Source of the DNA: Elmis aenea
Lineage: Eukaryota > Arthropoda > Insecta > Coleoptera > Elmidae
DNA length: 64,000 nucleotides
Reading direction: 5' to 3'
NCBI GenBank assembly: GCA_947652605.1
Contig: OX393577.1
Coordinates: 50,567,494-50,631,493 of the forward strand
The position numbers were made by a program, and so were the translations under genes. This document shows, in pieces, positions 34,258 to 46,400 of this stretch. The notes below the pieces were generated by a model. The model did no database searches. It saw nothing but the letters and a program-made list of their open reading frames with translations, and was not told the DNA's origin. The number at the start of each line of letters is the position of its first letter. Position 1 is the stretch's first letter.

Positions 34258-36471
34258 CAGAAAATCCGGGTTTTTGCACATATCACATGTTTAAAATTAA
34301 GTTTGTCTAAAATCAAAACGAAAGAAAAATAAGGGGGTGAGCTTGATTTTCAGTTACACCCGTATTACTTATTAAATATCAAATCTACAGTTTTAAAAAA
34401 TTTTACAGTAGAAGCAATTCATGAAAATCTAAAACAAAATAGATTTCACCTATATCTTCTTAAGGCGCATTTCAAACAAAATTCCGCCCTACACGTACAT
34501 TTAAAAGTTTTTAAACTGCATCAAACAGTTTACTTATTCACTTTGTTACTTTTTCCCCAACTAGGGTAAAGTTTCTAATCGTATACAAATGTAGTAAGAA
34601 AATTGTTTACGTCAACGTTTCATTTATTTGACCAATAGCAAATAAATACCAATTTTTATCTGACCCTTATTTTAATCATGAAAAACATTTTTGAGAAATT
34701 TAATTCGTGTTTTGTTTAAAAAGAAAGCACAATAGCACTAATTCTTCTCTACCATATGCGTTACGGTGAAAGCTTTTTAAGTTTTACGATAACAGAAACC
34801 AACTCAAATACCAAGATCAATCAAAAAACGATGGTTCATAAAGCGTCGGAAAAGACAGATTCTAACCCTTAAAACCAAAATAATGTTGCTGTCTGATTCA
34901 TTAACCATCCGTCAGTGTGGAGAAAGATTTTTATGAACAATGAAAACAACCAAAAAGCACATATCTATGTTAAACGAAACTCGAAACTCTAAAACAGGGG
35001 CGGCTCGTCATTAGGGGCTGCGGTTTGTATATTATGGTGCCCCACAGCGCTATAATATTATTCAGGGTGTCCCAGACAACATTTCCAACATGGGGAAATC
35101 GCTTATTATAAGAGATACAGGTTTGCTTAATGTAGATGAATTATTTCTTAGTGCGAGAGGAGCTACAATCAGTTTTAAAAGTACAAAATTCCTCAACCTT
35201 CAGAAAGTTATAGCAAAAAAAATAAAATGTTGAATTTATTTTTTCTCTCATAACTTCTTTTTTTAATCATTAGATCTATTTTATTAGTACTTTCTTTGGA
35301 TACTTTCTACCAGGGTTGAGCAGATTTAAATCAATTGATTTAAATCACGATTGAAATCATGATTTAAATCACGATTGAAATCATGATTTAAATCAAGTAA
35401 ATTTTTTTAAAAATCATTGATTTAAAAAAATATATATCAATTTAAATCACAGATTATATGAGTAGGTACAATATATTTATAATAAAACAAAATTGTATTA
35501 GGTACTATTAGTAATTAAATACACGAAATGGTAAATAAACGATATCAATTTGCTCTTGTAAAGTAATATTCATTGTGGAAATGCAATAATTCAAAAAATA
35601 AATGACAAGCTTTTGACGTTAGCGAAGTGAACAGTCAGTTTTTTCAATTTCCACGGCACTCTATTGCTTCAATAACGATTTGAAGGAAAATGTCGAATAT
35701 CTCGAAAAGTATGAGCTTTGGGTATAGGACATACTTAACAAAATATGAAGCTCTTTTAAAGACGAATTCGATGACATAAAAAAATACAGGGGTTTGTATT
35801 TGAAAAAATCGAGTTACGAGCTTTTGAAAATCATGGAAGTTGCCACCTATTTATAAACACCCCTGTATGTGTGATTCAAATTTTTTCATATCGAGCGAAC
35901 AGAGAAATTTTTTCTGCATGTCCATACCAAATTACAACTCTGTACTTCAAAATAACTTCAGGAGAATTTTTTAAATAAAGACTTAAAACCTTGAATAATT
36001 AAGAAAATATTTTTTTTTTACAACGCCGTATAAAAACCTGTAGTATTTTATATTGATGCAAAGCTAAAATTAAGGCGGTCAAAAATATTAAATAAAAAAT
36101 TGGGTGTTGTATTTGCAATATAAAAGTTGCTATTAGTTCCAGAAAGGTGATTCACCCTGTATATTTGAAAATATTTTTATTGTGCTGTTTAGAAAAGACT
36201 GTATAAAATAGCATTTGAATCAACTTCATATCTCAAGCCGTTTAGCCACAATCGACCGATCCCGCACTAACGACTCACCCTGTATATAATTAATTAAACA
36301 TCACCATTTAGCACAGAGTTTTTCAAAATTCTTAATCATTATATTTAATTTTTCATTTTGACAAAAATTCACCAATGAATTAAATATATTGGTTATTAAA
36401 TATATTAGCACAAAACAGAAATAGCATGTGAATATGTCACTAAATTCGATAATATGGTACATTTGATTTAA

Positions 36472-37149
36472 CCCTTTCAATACTGCGGGGATATATACGT
36501 CCCGAGAAATTTTTAAAAAATTCTGCCTTAAAATATTTGGCTTTAAAATACTTTGGGATGGTATTATTCAGTCATCTTGGGTTTATACTACGTATTAAAC
36601 CGCTCGTTTGTTACCTTGAACGCATTCACACTTTGTTAGTCAACCATTTTTGTTTTTCGTTTCTGTGCTTCTATAAGTTCTAGCAGAATTATTAGTGTTT
36701 TGTTGTGAATGTCATTTGTTTTTAGTTAGTTTTTCAAAACATCATTGTCAGGTAGGTCACAACAATTTTTTACACAAAATTCAAGTAATAATTTCTTAGA
36801 AATTTGCGAAATTGGGAAGGCTGGGATTTATAAATCCCTGCAGTATATACGACTATACGAGCACGGGATTTATTTATCCCAGTAGTGTTTCAAACCATAA
36901 GTCTTATATCTGCTTGTTTAGCTTCTATACTGCTGGGACATAAGTAATCCCAAGAGGTCAGTACTGCTGGGACATGAGTAATCCCAAGGGGTCTGTACTG
37001 CTGGGACATATTTGTCCCAAGCCTTTTTTTCGAAAACGGTCAAATTTAAAATTCCAAAATTTTGTATACATACATATCTACTATAGAGTAATAGATTTTT
37101 GTCATTTAAAAATCATTAACTGTTCTGGCCAAAAGTCGTATTGAAAGGG
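36472..37149. mobile_element. piggyBac-like MITE, innermost layer, 678 bp
   Basis: TTAA lies at 36468-36471 and 37150-37153, and the ends CCCTTTCAATAC and GTATTGAAAGGG are exact inverted repeats. TTAA duplication plus a CCC start is the piggyBac hallmark. The interior carries GGGATTTATAAATCCC-like and TGGGAC.TA.GT.ATCCCA motifs, including the tandem repeat at 36928-37020. Nothing is coding. It sits inside the hAT at 35311-37231 and is the youngest layer. Confidence 0.92.
36928..37020. repeat. 34-bp tandem repeat inside the MITE
   Basis: TACTGCTGGGACAT recurs at 36928, 36962 and 36996, an exact 34-bp period. The first two units continue with AGTAATCCCAAG and the third with TTTGTCCCAAG. GGGAC and its complement GTCCC within the units allow pairing. 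Further scattered TGGGAT/ATCCCA copies lie at 36820-36890. Confidence 0.9.
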
Positions 37150-37994
37150 TTAAATCAAAAAAATCTGATTTAAATCAAATAAATCGATTTTTTTAATTTT
37201 AAAAAAAAAATCATGATTTTTATCCACCCTGCTTTGTACTGTAGAATGTAACTGTTATTTTAGATTTTATTATTACTTACAATTTCCGAGATATTTCCCC
37301 TAATTTAATTTTTTCTTATAGGCCGCGAAGTTAATTATGGAATAGTTAAGTGTGATTTTTTCTCTCTGTTTAATGAGATACTACTTGCTATATCTGCTTT
37401 AACAAATAGGTTACAAAATCAAGAAAAAATAAACAAAAAACATAATTAAATGTCAAATGACAGTTACCATTTGTGCGGTATCATTTATTAGAATTTTATA
37501 GTATTATTGTGTAATTCGATAGTCTTTGTAGCAAATTTGTTATCATATAATTATAGGCACAGTTACAATTAATGAAAAATTTGACATCTTAACATGCTAC
37601 ATTCTTTGCCATAGAAACTGTGTAAAAACATATTATTCTAATTCTTCATTAATTTGTTATTAATTTTTATGTAAATAGATAAAAATTTATCAATATAAAA
37701 ACAAATATTCTGTTGAATATTTGCAAGGAATTATTTTTTGCAGTTACAATAAAATACATACAATAATTTTAATATAACAGTAGGTAATCGATAAATCATT
37801 AAACCAGAAAAAGTAAAGGAATTTAAATAAAAATGCATAGTATAAAAATTAAATTAAAATTAAGACTATAACACATACACATACAGCATATTTTTGCTGG
37901 TAAAGTGATTTTTCTTACCCCCGTCGATAGTGAAAATTTTGGTTACATTTGTAGCTACAGCCCCTCCATTGCAAATTCTTACGAGCCGCCACTG

Positions 37995-39180
37995 CTTTTA
38001 ACTGAATTTAATTTAGAAAGCATTGTTTAAAATAACTTGTTAAAAAGTACTGTTTGTATCACAGTACAGCATAAATCTGTTGCCGTATAAAATAAAATAA
38101 ACATTATAGAAAATTTATAATGTGGGTTCTCTCATCGAACGTTCGGATTTACCGCTTAACGTTGTTGACTTTTTTCTTAGTGGGTGGAGTACACAGAATA
38201 ATTCAGTTGGCTGGTTCACTTATTGCTTGTTTATATTGTTTCGTAAATCATAACTTACTATAAATTCGTCTACGCGATTTAATTCAATATCATAAAACCC
38301 AACGAGTTTAGTATTTTCCTCATCCATTTTAATGATGCAGTGCAGTAGTTGACAACGTGGCAGCTCACGTCGTGTTTAACCTAATAGCAAAAAAAAGATA
38401 AACAAGTGCCGTGAAATTCATAGCCGCTCCAAACAAACACCGGCGAGTGCCAGTGTTACGTCATCTCCGATGAAAGGAACGCTTAAAAAGTCAAACAAGT
38501 CATTCGCAGAACATCTAAAAGCAAAGTGAATTTTATGAAACGCCCCCTGGAATTACATCAGAGTGAAGTTATGACATACGCGCGACGGGAATGTATTACA
38601 TTTAATTTATATAACACATTCCCTCGTCGCAACAAAGCTTTCGCTCCGGGGAAGCTTTCGTTCTTCTCTAGTTTACGTTTTCAGATAAGAGGCCGTAATT
38701 AATTACAAGAGTTTGTGTCACATTTTGGCAATAAACAAACAAATTGTTCAAAACGGAGATCCATAAACAAAAAGATCATTTAATTTCATTGAAACAGTCA
38801 CGTATCGCGCCAATTACAACGAGAGCACTTGACACGAAACGGTAAAAGATAATTGAAAGGTACATACTTGTCCAAATTGTTCTAGCCACAAGGGGTAGGT
38901 AGGTAACCTCATTAAACCTTTTGATGAAACTGCGGCGTTCATTCAAAAGACAGATCTGGGGTAGATCTTAATGACAGTTTCACTTTAATTCCCCGATTCT
39001 TCACGGCAATTAAAAAACAAAATCGAACAATCTCAATTTTAACAGAGTAAAATAAATTTGCCTTTCACACAATGGACAAATATAACATTTTTCAATACGC
39101 ATAATATTTGAAATAAAAGGATGAACATTATAAATTCATTATTATTGTTTTAAACTTGCATGCAAATATTTAAGGCACAC
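37995..39180. other. Unique-looking sequence, less AT-rich
   Basis: No repeat arms or domains are seen. The stretch 38340-38700 is the most GC-balanced gene-free region here, with GTTACGTCATC (CRE-like) near 38456 and CGACGGGAATG near 38583 whose complement CATTCCCTCGTCG recurs at 38619, giving a short inverted pair. It could be regulatory or intronic host DNA. This is inference only. Confidence 0.35.
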
Positions 39181-39185
39181 TTTTT

Positions 39186-39573
39186 CATGAGGCACTATTG
39201 CCATCTCCGTAAATATTAGAAATACAAGGTCGATTAAATGTGACAAAAGTTTTAGGAGTGCATTTTAAACAAGATATTGTTTTGTTTAAAAAATCCATGA
39301 TTTGCGTGATATAACAAAAAAACCGAAACCGACCAAAATTTTTTGAGTCAGATATTTCGGCTAAGCTAATACACAAAAACGCCAAAGGAAAACTTGTTCG
39401 ATTTTTTTGCAATAAAGTGGTGAAAGACAAATTTTTATTTATACGCAAGCCATGGCATTTTTAAACAAAACAATAACATGTTTTAAATACACCCCTAAAT
39501 AGACAACTTTTGTCCCGTTTAACCAACCTTGTATTTTCATTATTTACGGAGACAGCAATGGTGCTACATGGAA
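39186..39573. mobile_element. Foldback MITE, arms about 130 bp
   Basis: The left arm reads ATTGCCATCTCCGTAAATAT and includes ACAAGGT, a GTGCATTTTAAA block and TTTGCGTGATATA. The right arm holds the complements ending TTATTTACGGAGACAGCAAT. A third copy, one arm and loop, is present at 54.19-54.52 kb. The minus-strand open frame at 39185-39448 is arm sequence. Confidence 0.75.
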
Positions 39574-39803
39574 AATTGAAACACCCTTATAATCGCCGCT
39601 CACTGCAATGTGCCAGGCACGAATCAAGACCACATTTTAGGGGAGAGTTGATACACCGATAATGAATTTAACATTACGATTTTAAAACAAAGAATGTAAA
39701 ATTTTTTACTTTAATAAAATTTCATTAAATATTACAATGCTTGTAGGAAGTGCAAGAGGGCGGAAGATGTTGGCACGTTTGCCGGGCAATTAAGTTAGCA
39801 CTA

Positions 39804-40755
39804 TTGTGGACCCTCGAACTTCGAACACAATCCGTTCCAGAAAACGGTTTGACTTTTAAGTTATTCGACTTTCGAGTTCGATTTTCTCACGAGTAATAAT
39901 GTTAATTGAATGAATTTGTTTCGGACCTGCAAAATTTACCCAATGTAAAAAGTTTTAAGTGCCTATATCAAAAGATCACATATTGGTAAATAATGATAAA
40001 ACAAGTAACGTATGCCCAAAATATACAGTACTGAAATGAAAAGACGAACAATATTGCCCAGTTGTCATCTGTGAGTTTATTTCTCCTGAAAGAAACTGAC
40101 GTACAGCCTATTAACGTGTTGATTTAGCACGGTATGTGTAATGTAAGTGCATCGCCTCGCTGTAGATCCCGGAACAAAGGTTGCTGCAGACTTTTGTAAC
40201 AGGTGACGATTTGTTCAAATATGTAGCGGTTTCTGGACGATCACATCTGGCCGTTCAAAACCAAGGAAGGGAGTTGTCTGGCGATAGCCCTTCAAGTGAA
40301 TGTGACTTTCGCCGGAAAACCACACTATTCGAGAAATCTGGATCCTTGTGCACCATGGCCAAAAATGTTCCACAATACACCATCCTGGCTCGCATATCTC
40401 GCCCTACCAAGCGTAATCCAACCTGTATCCGATACAGAAATCCACCTATTTCCTTCCTTAAACGATCAACGAACGGCGAGTTTCGGAACTGTATTTTTTG
40501 GTGCATACTGCATATTTAATTTTAATAATTGAATGATGTTATTAATAATAGTACTAAAATACAAATATTTTATAATAATCAACAATAGTAGAGATATCAC
40601 TTAATGGGTATTATTAAAGGTAATACAAAATAAACCCAAAGATATAAATGAAACACTTTAACATCTGATTTTTTTTCGATTTTTAATATTTTGATCAAGT
40701 TTCAATCCTTGAAGTTTTTGTTCGACTTTCAAGTTCGAAGTTCGAGGGTCCACTA
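39804..40755. mobile_element. pogo/Tigger-like element, 952 bp
   Basis: TA lies outside each end. The ends are TTGTGGACCCTCGAACTTCG and, read inward from the right, TAGTGGACCCTCGAACTTCG. Behind the left end come several TTCGAAC/TTCGAGTT/TTCGACTTTC variants, the pattern seen in Tigger-type ends. A TA duplication and these ends support the pogo group. The internal transposase relic (40255-40520) is of a different, DUF4817-associated type, so it was probably inserted or captured. Confidence 0.75.
40255..40520 (-). pseudogene. Tc1/mariner-type transposase, central fragment
   Basis: The minus strand reads IQVGLRLVGRDMRARMVYCG, then FLAMVHKDPDFSNSVVF, then SHSLEGLSPDN. This corresponds to the block before and around the second helix and first catalytic Asp of DUF4817-type transposases (Q.L...D...R..YC.W.......DP.F...VLF.DE..F...G). 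In the key position it has RRKSH rather than a DE/DEA motif, so the first catalytic residue is lost. A frame change follows, with ERPDVIVQKP-like remnants near 40240. The overlapping plus-strand frames at 40181-40519 and 40296-40532 are shadows. Assignment is by motif order only. Confidence 0.5.
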
Positions 40756-40928
40756 TAATATCATATTACGATTCCACAAACAATCCTTTTCAAAATATGA
40801 TGTTTTTATAGTACTGTCCTGGTCTGTGGCGGGACTTCATCTACCCCCCTCCCTATCTAGATCCGCGCCGGCTATGGGCCGACGCAGAAGCTATTTGATT
40901 GGATGGCGAATAAAACGCATCAACGTTT

Positions 40929-41300
40929 GTGCTGCAGGTTGCAAACACACATCTAATCTACAAGTATCTATTGATTTTTATGCACAACGCAAGGATTGCC
41001 ACTATTATTTTAATCATTTTTTATAACCAATTTTTATTCTTTATACGATACTTATTTTTATCACTCATTGGAGGTCAAATTCAACTAAACAGAAATGGTA
41101 GAATATTAAACCGTATCAGCGTATGCTTAATTAACGAAGTTGCATTTAATTTATTACGACTAATTAAATACTACGTTAAAACCAGAAAGCGATGGTTTTT
41201 AAAACGTTTGACATTTCTAATATTTATATTATTGGCTCATTTTCATTTACCAGTTTTAATTAATCATTGTACATTACCTGATATTATTAAGTTATTATAA
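40929..41300 (+). CDS. Unassigned hydrophobic open frame, 123 aa
   Basis: An open frame of 123 codons, rich in Ile, Leu and Phe, with likely membrane-length stretches near residues 15-50 and 95-115. It resembles no family I recognise. At this base composition long hydrophobic frames arise by chance. No splice sites, promoter or repeat context support it. A second frame at 40691-41026 overlaps its start in another phase. Confidence 0.15.
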   Translation: MLQVANTHLIYKYLLIFMHNARIATIILIIFYNQFLFFIRYLFLSLIGGQIQLNRNGRILNRISVCLINEVAFNLLRLIKYYVKTRKRWFLKRLTFLIFILLAHFHLPVLINHCTLPDIIKLL

Positions 41301-43270
41301 TTGGTGTTAATTGAATAATCACGTTGAAATGGATCACGAATACTCGCAAACTTTATGTACAATTTTCAATATCCTCAACTACAAAATTGACCCACTGTAT
41401 ACATTTAACACAACAAATCAACTAATAAATAATAATTTGATATTATAGTCGTCAGTACTCAAACCATGGAAATGCCTTCAAAATTGATATCTACTCTAAC
41501 TTTAACGTAATGTTATAAAACGATTATTTTTTTAAATTCAAGAAAAGTTTATCTAAGTTGAAACGTTTAAATATTTTCTAATAAAGGCAGCTTTGCTGTT
41601 TTTTTTTGTAATTATTCTATTAGATTAAAGATAAGTTACTGCCAGCGTGTTAAAGAAGCTTTACTTTTTGCGTAATATATAGATACATATTTCTTGGAAA
41701 CGGATTCAACACAAAAACCGAATAAACCTTTATATATCCCTGTCCTAGTTTATTTTATGCTGTAGGCAGTTGTCTCAACCCCCTATGGGAAAAAGGGAGT
41801 TCCACTATTGTTCGGTTACTAGACTTTTGAACAATAGAAACCATTATTTAGTTCAGAATTTTAGACCATCAACTAATTCACTAACTGAAAATGACAAGAA
41901 AGATGATTTCGCAAGCAGATTATTTAATTATTTCAGCGGACTAGCGTAATTGTAAATTGTAATTTAACACAGCGACAATCCGAAATAGACCTAAACAATT
42001 ACTAAATACACTCAATGTATACAAAGTCTAGTAATCATTTTAGAATTCATTTCTGAAGTGAAACAATACATTAGAGATATTTTACAGCCAGGACGCGTCG
42101 CGGCAAAAGTTGGTAACATCTGGGAGGCAACGTATCATGAAAATAATAATAACTTTAATACAACGCGCTCTCTGTATACAAAACGCTAAGGCTATATCAG
42201 TTTATCTTATTTTATTGTTATAAAGGTGAAAATAATGGTTTATTTGGCCACACAACGCACCGCAAGGTTCTAAAGATGGACCATTAACGATTTTTACGTT
42301 CTCGCTCTAGCTTTGTTGTGTTAATACGCGAAACATAGTTGGCAAACTTAATTATTAACTCCTAAAATTTTCAAAGCTAGAAGAATTAGCCGCATTATAC
42401 AAATTGAAGCGAGGACACAATGGATCTTAGCTTTTAACGAACACAAATAAACTTCATTGTGTAAATTAATTAGTATTTAGATGTTGTTAATTAAATTAAA
42501 TGACTTGCGGTAGCGTAAAAGTTTGCTAACACTAATGTCATTCAAAAACAGATGTTCAAAGTAATCAGCTCACCATCTAGAAGAAACAATATTGGGGTGA
42601 AAGCGTCATCCTTCCAAATGAATACTTTTCCGGCCTTACGTACCTGAAAACCGAAAGAAAACATTGTTAAATCAAAGACATCAAAGGGCAAGACATCTGA
42701 ATACATTAAAATATTAATGAGTTGCCAAACTGAGACGACAAATATTATGAAAAAGGTGTTTTCATCTTGCTACCTAAAAATATTATTCATACTTTTCCTA
42801 CAACCTTCAAAGCTAGACCATCAAGCGTACACTAAGTTTCACGATAAATTTGTTTTTACGACATACCCGTCAATAGCAATCATAAATCAATGTAGTTTGT
42901 GTTATCAGATCAAAAAAGGAGTGGTTGAAAATTTTCGTCTGCTGTATAAAACTAAGAAGTAATAATGCCGTCTTAATTACAAAACTTCATTAAAAATCAA
43001 TTAGCATAGAAAACGGAGTAATTCGAGAGCAATTAAACACGAAACAGTGTCTTCTGCAAGTTGTTTGTACACAATCTGAAGTTTTGCACAAAAAGTATTT
43101 GCATTTTTAAGCAATCAAGAAAAACAAATGACAATACATTAATCTCTTTACAATGTTTTCATTCTATTAATCAAGCTTATCAAACCATTGGAAATCACTT
43201 AATTCCACGATTTCTTGGCTATTAAATGTATCAAAACATTTTGCCGTTGGAGCATTTCTGTTATATGAGT
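41301..43270. other. Anonymous AT-rich sequence
   Basis: No repeat arms, element ends or domains are recognised. The 81-codon frame at 42717-42962 has no recognisable motif. Confidence 0.35.
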
Positions 43271-43275
43271 GCGTC

Positions 43276-44160
43276 TTGCGTGGTGTTACCCAAAAGATCC
43301 TGGAAATTATTTACTAAAAATCACACGCACAAAAATTATCGACCTAATTTCTCTCAAAGTAATCGCCTGCAGCATAAATGCATCGGTCCCAGCGCGATTT
43401 TGATTTTCGGAAAAACTGCTGGAACTCAGCACCTGTCAACCTTTTCAAATAGCTTCTGCGATACCTCTTAAATCGCTTTTGTCTACAGTGTCAAATGTTT
43501 TCCATAGAGCTTCATTTTCATGTTAGATGACAAAAAAGTCACTGATGGTTAGGTTAGGAGTATAAGGAGGGTGAGAAATAACAGTGGTGTTCGTAGAAAC
43601 CAAAAATTCACGCACAATGAGTGACGAATGTGCGGCGTATTGTTCTTGAAGCCGTCTCGAGCTCCAAGTTCCAAGTTTTTTTCGAAAGAATCGCTGGCAA
43701 GTCCCGTATGACAATAGATACTAAAGCTTCACAAACATTGAGAATTGTTTGCCGACGATTTTTAGGAATTTTTTCGTGAATTTTGCGATGTTCGCGTTTT
43801 TGATTGTAGTTAAACGTTCGCCATCTTTAACGGATGTTCTGCCGTTTTTAAAACGCTTGAATCACTCGTAAGTTTGAGTCTGACCTAAAGTTTCATTACC
43901 AAAAGCTTGTTTCAACATTTTGTGTGCCTTCTCGACTTGAAAACAAAATTGTAACACAAACTCTTTGCTTTTTTAAGTCAGTCATGTCGGCAATCGCGAA
44001 ACAACAAAAGTACTTCCTTATAAAATCGCACAATGAAAAAGCGCTAAATGGCTTCATTAGTGACACTGATGGAACCTGGACCTAACGGCGCAGTTTTTAC
44101 TACACTGCTCTTGAGCTGGACGTTTCAATTTCGGGAACTTTTGGATAACACCACGTATGT
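43276..44160 (-). mobile_element. mariner transposon copy B
   Basis: Inverted ends CGTGGTGTTACCCAAAAG on the left and, read inward from the right, CGTGGTGTTATCCAAAAG enclose a decayed mariner transposase on the minus strand. The right edge is followed by TA. At about 885 bp it is shorter than a full mariner (about 1.3 kb), so internal sequence has been lost. The same terminal motif is found at the right end of copy A near 5.54 kb, so both belong to one family. Confidence 0.88.
43344..43985 (-). pseudogene. mariner transposase pseudogene (copy B)
   Basis: From the ATG at 43985 the minus strand reads MTDLKKQRVC, then in a shifted frame HKMLKQAFGNETLGQTQTYE, FKRFKNGRTSVKDGE (paired helix-turn-helix region). 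A later frame gives LSYGTCQRF, then EQYAAHSSLIVREFLVSTNT and HPPYTPNLTISDFF, which is the second catalytic block; the usual D.APAH is decayed here to YAAHS. It ends WDRCIYAAGDYFERN and a stop at 43344. The linker and first catalytic Asp region are missing, and at least four frame changes occur. In family terms it is a DD34D mariner. It is inactive. Confidence 0.88.
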
Positions 44161-45257
44161 ACAACAAAATTTTGTAACTGCAAATGGTAAATCCCATGTT
44201 ATCACTTCGTTAAATGTCACCTATGTTTTAACTTTAAAGTTATTTAGTTGATTTTTGAAAGCACATCGATTTTTTCGTAACATTTCATTTGCCATAACCA
44301 TAACGCCTATTAAATATATTAAACTCTTATTTGTATTATATCCGGTTTCAGAAAATAATCTTTCCAAATGTCACTTACATTTGAGGTTTTTGAAAATAAA
44401 ACATTTTTTTTTTAATTACGTCCTTATTTTTTTAAGCTAAAAATTCATTATACATACAAAGATGCTAGAAAATATAATTACATGAATAAAAACACAATGT
44501 TTGTGATGTAACTTCTGACTCTACAGTTATTCGGCTAATACATCACTGTATTTTCCAAACATTAGACAGTCTGATTAACATGGTAGTCACCCCAGAGAAT
44601 GATATCCGTCACCACTAGTTTTATTTGTTTAGCAACTATAGCAACCACAGATATTTGATTACAGTAGATTAAAATCACAATAGTTAAAGAAGGATTGATT
44701 TCGCTTCAACGTTTTTACTTTAAGAGAATATAGAAAAATCAATAACTATTACGCACTCTTAAATTTGACGATAAAATCGTAGTTAACTCTCGAGCGGGCG
44801 CGCTGGCTGATAAAGTACGCCAATGTTATGAAATTTAATGTAGTTACAGTGTGTCTAGACCTATTTGTAAGAGACTTTGTGTATTACTTCAGGGGCGTCT
44901 TGACTTTCAATTGAGTACGTAGTCATAACTTAAAGATCTGTAGTAGGTTGATAATAATACTTAATTACTCTAATTACGTAGAAAAAATGTGAACGCAACA
45001 ATTGAGTGTGATTCTTATAATCAATTTTCTTGCAGTAACTATACATATTTGTCAAATATATAGTGCTGAAAAATGTAATTCAGATAAATAAAGATAAGTA
45101 TAGGTACAACTGTTATTTAAGTTTTATTAATAATATAATATTTTTCGAAATATAATTAATAAGTGTTTTATTGGAATATTAATTTGTATTGTAAAAAGGT
45201 ATCATGATAAGCTGTATTGTAAAACATAAGAGATCATGATTGATTAAAATGGGTCTA
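44161..45257. other. Anonymous AT-rich sequence
   Basis: No gene or repeat pair is seen. A short GC-rich block CGAGCGGGCGCGCTGGC lies near 44790. Confidence 0.35.
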
Positions 45258-45264
45258 GGAACAT

Positions 45265-45352
45265 TCTTCGGCCACAATTCTTCGGCCACAATTCTTCGCC
45301 TCCACAATTCTTTTCCTACATAATTCTTCGCCCCCACAATTTTTCGCCGCAT
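45265..45352. repeat. Outer-left array, ACAATTCTTCG units
   Basis: About five units of CCACAATTCTTCG(G/C)C, 15-19 bp each, with variable linkers. It is the inverted counterpart of the array at 46255-46400. Confidence 0.85.
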
Positions 45353-45430
45353 ACAAGCATGTCACAAATTTTGTTTGTACATGTGATTGTTTTTATTTAT
45401 AACGTAATTTATACAGTTTATCTTACGGGC

Positions 45431-45590
45431 GGCGGTAAATTGCTCGAATACAATTATTGCTCGATGGTAAATTGCTCGAAGGTAAATTGCTCGAATACAA
45501 TTGCTCGAAATACAATTGCTCGAATGGGAAATTGCTCGAAAGGTAAATTGCTCGAATGACAATTGCTCGAAAGACAAATTGCTCGAAAAA
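45431..45590. repeat. Inner-left array, AATTGCTCGAA units
   Basis: About ten units of ..AATTGCTCGAA.., 14-17 bp each, differing in short linkers (GGT, TAC, TGGG, TGAC). The linker order is mirrored in the right arm. Confidence 0.9.
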
Positions 45591-46076
45591 ATTAAAAATA
45601 TTACATTTTTATAAATACAAAATATTTTATTTGTCAATAATATGTACATAACATTTACTTCTGTTTTTCTTATTTCAAATATATAAGGGGATGTTATTTT
45701 TAATAATGCACAAGTTACAAAAGTTTTTTTTTTTTTAAATTAACATAGGCTGTGAAAACAAAAAAACAAGGTGTAAGACCTTATAAAATTCATTTGCTAC
45801 ATGTTACGAAGGTTTCTTATTTGTTGTTGAGATAAGCATTATGAATAGTTGAACATAAGATAACAACAATATAGTCAGAATGAACAGTTATATAGTAGGT
45901 ATATAATATTTTCAAATATTTAAAGTGTTTATCTCAACAAAAAATTGAATAAGTGTATATGTATTTGTAAATAAATTTAAATACATTTTTCTAAGTGTAA
46001 ACAAATGTAAACAACTTTTCTAGTACATTTAATTATTGGATATTTATAAAAATGTAATATTTTTTCATTTTTTCAA

Positions 46077-46212
46077 GCAATTTGTCTTTCGAGCAATTGT
46101 CATTCGAGCAATTTACCTTTCGAGCAATTTCCCATTCGAGCAATTGTATTTCGAGCAATTGTGTTCGAGCAATTTACCTTCGAGCAATTATTGTATTCGA
46201 GCAATTTACACC
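46077..46212. repeat. Inner-right array, TTCGAGCAATT units
   Basis: About nine units of TTCGAGCAATT, the inverted copy of 45431-45590 with linkers in mirrored order. Confidence 0.9.
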
Positions 46213-46254
46213 AAACCCATTTAAAAACAAAATTTGTGATATGCTTGTGTGCGG

Positions 46255-46400
46255 CAAAAAATTGTGGCGGTGAAGAATTGTGGCGGCGCAGAATTGCGTA
46301 GGCGAAGAATTGTAGCGGCGAAGAATTGCGTAGGCGCAGAAGTGTGGGCGAAGAATTGTGGAGGCGAAGAATTGTGGGCGAAGAATTCTGGGTGAAGAAT
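46255..46400. repeat. Outer-right array, GAAGAATTGTGG units
   Basis: About nine units of GAAGAATTGTGGCGGC or close variants (GCGTAGGC, GTGGAGGC). It is longer than the left outer array, so copy number has changed in one arm only. Confidence 0.9.

Larger units (their letters stand above)
35311..37231. mobile_element. Middle hAT element with GATTTAAATC repeats, 1.9 kb
   Basis: The ends are CAGGGTTGAGCAGATTTAAA and, read inward from the right, CAGGGTGGATAAAAATCATG. The flanks CTTTCTAC (35303-35310) and CTTTGTAC (37232-37239) match at 7 of 8 positions. Behind each end are clustered palindromes GATTTAAATC and ATCATGAT, forming a subterminal repeat zone at 35330-35450 and 37150-37215. No transposase is present. 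End motifs of the ACACCCTGTATA type near 36155 and 36285 show older debris inside it. Confidence 0.85.
34995..37994. mobile_element. Outer hAT-like element of a three-level nest
   Basis: The left end is CAGGGGCGGCTCGT and the right end, read inward, is CAGTGGCGGCTCGT, followed by AGGGGCTG-like sequence on both sides. CAGTGGCGG-type ends are common in hAT elements. The flanks CTCTAAAA and CTTTTAAC match at only 5 of 8 positions, so the target duplication is decayed or the pairing is imperfect. It contains the element at 35311-37231, making it the oldest layer. Confidence 0.6.

Noticed and set aside
45431..46212. Regularly spaced short repeats that could suggest a CRISPR-like array
   Set aside because: Units are contiguous or separated by only 3-5 bases, there are no unique spacers, and the arrays are mirrored arms of a eukaryotic transposon.
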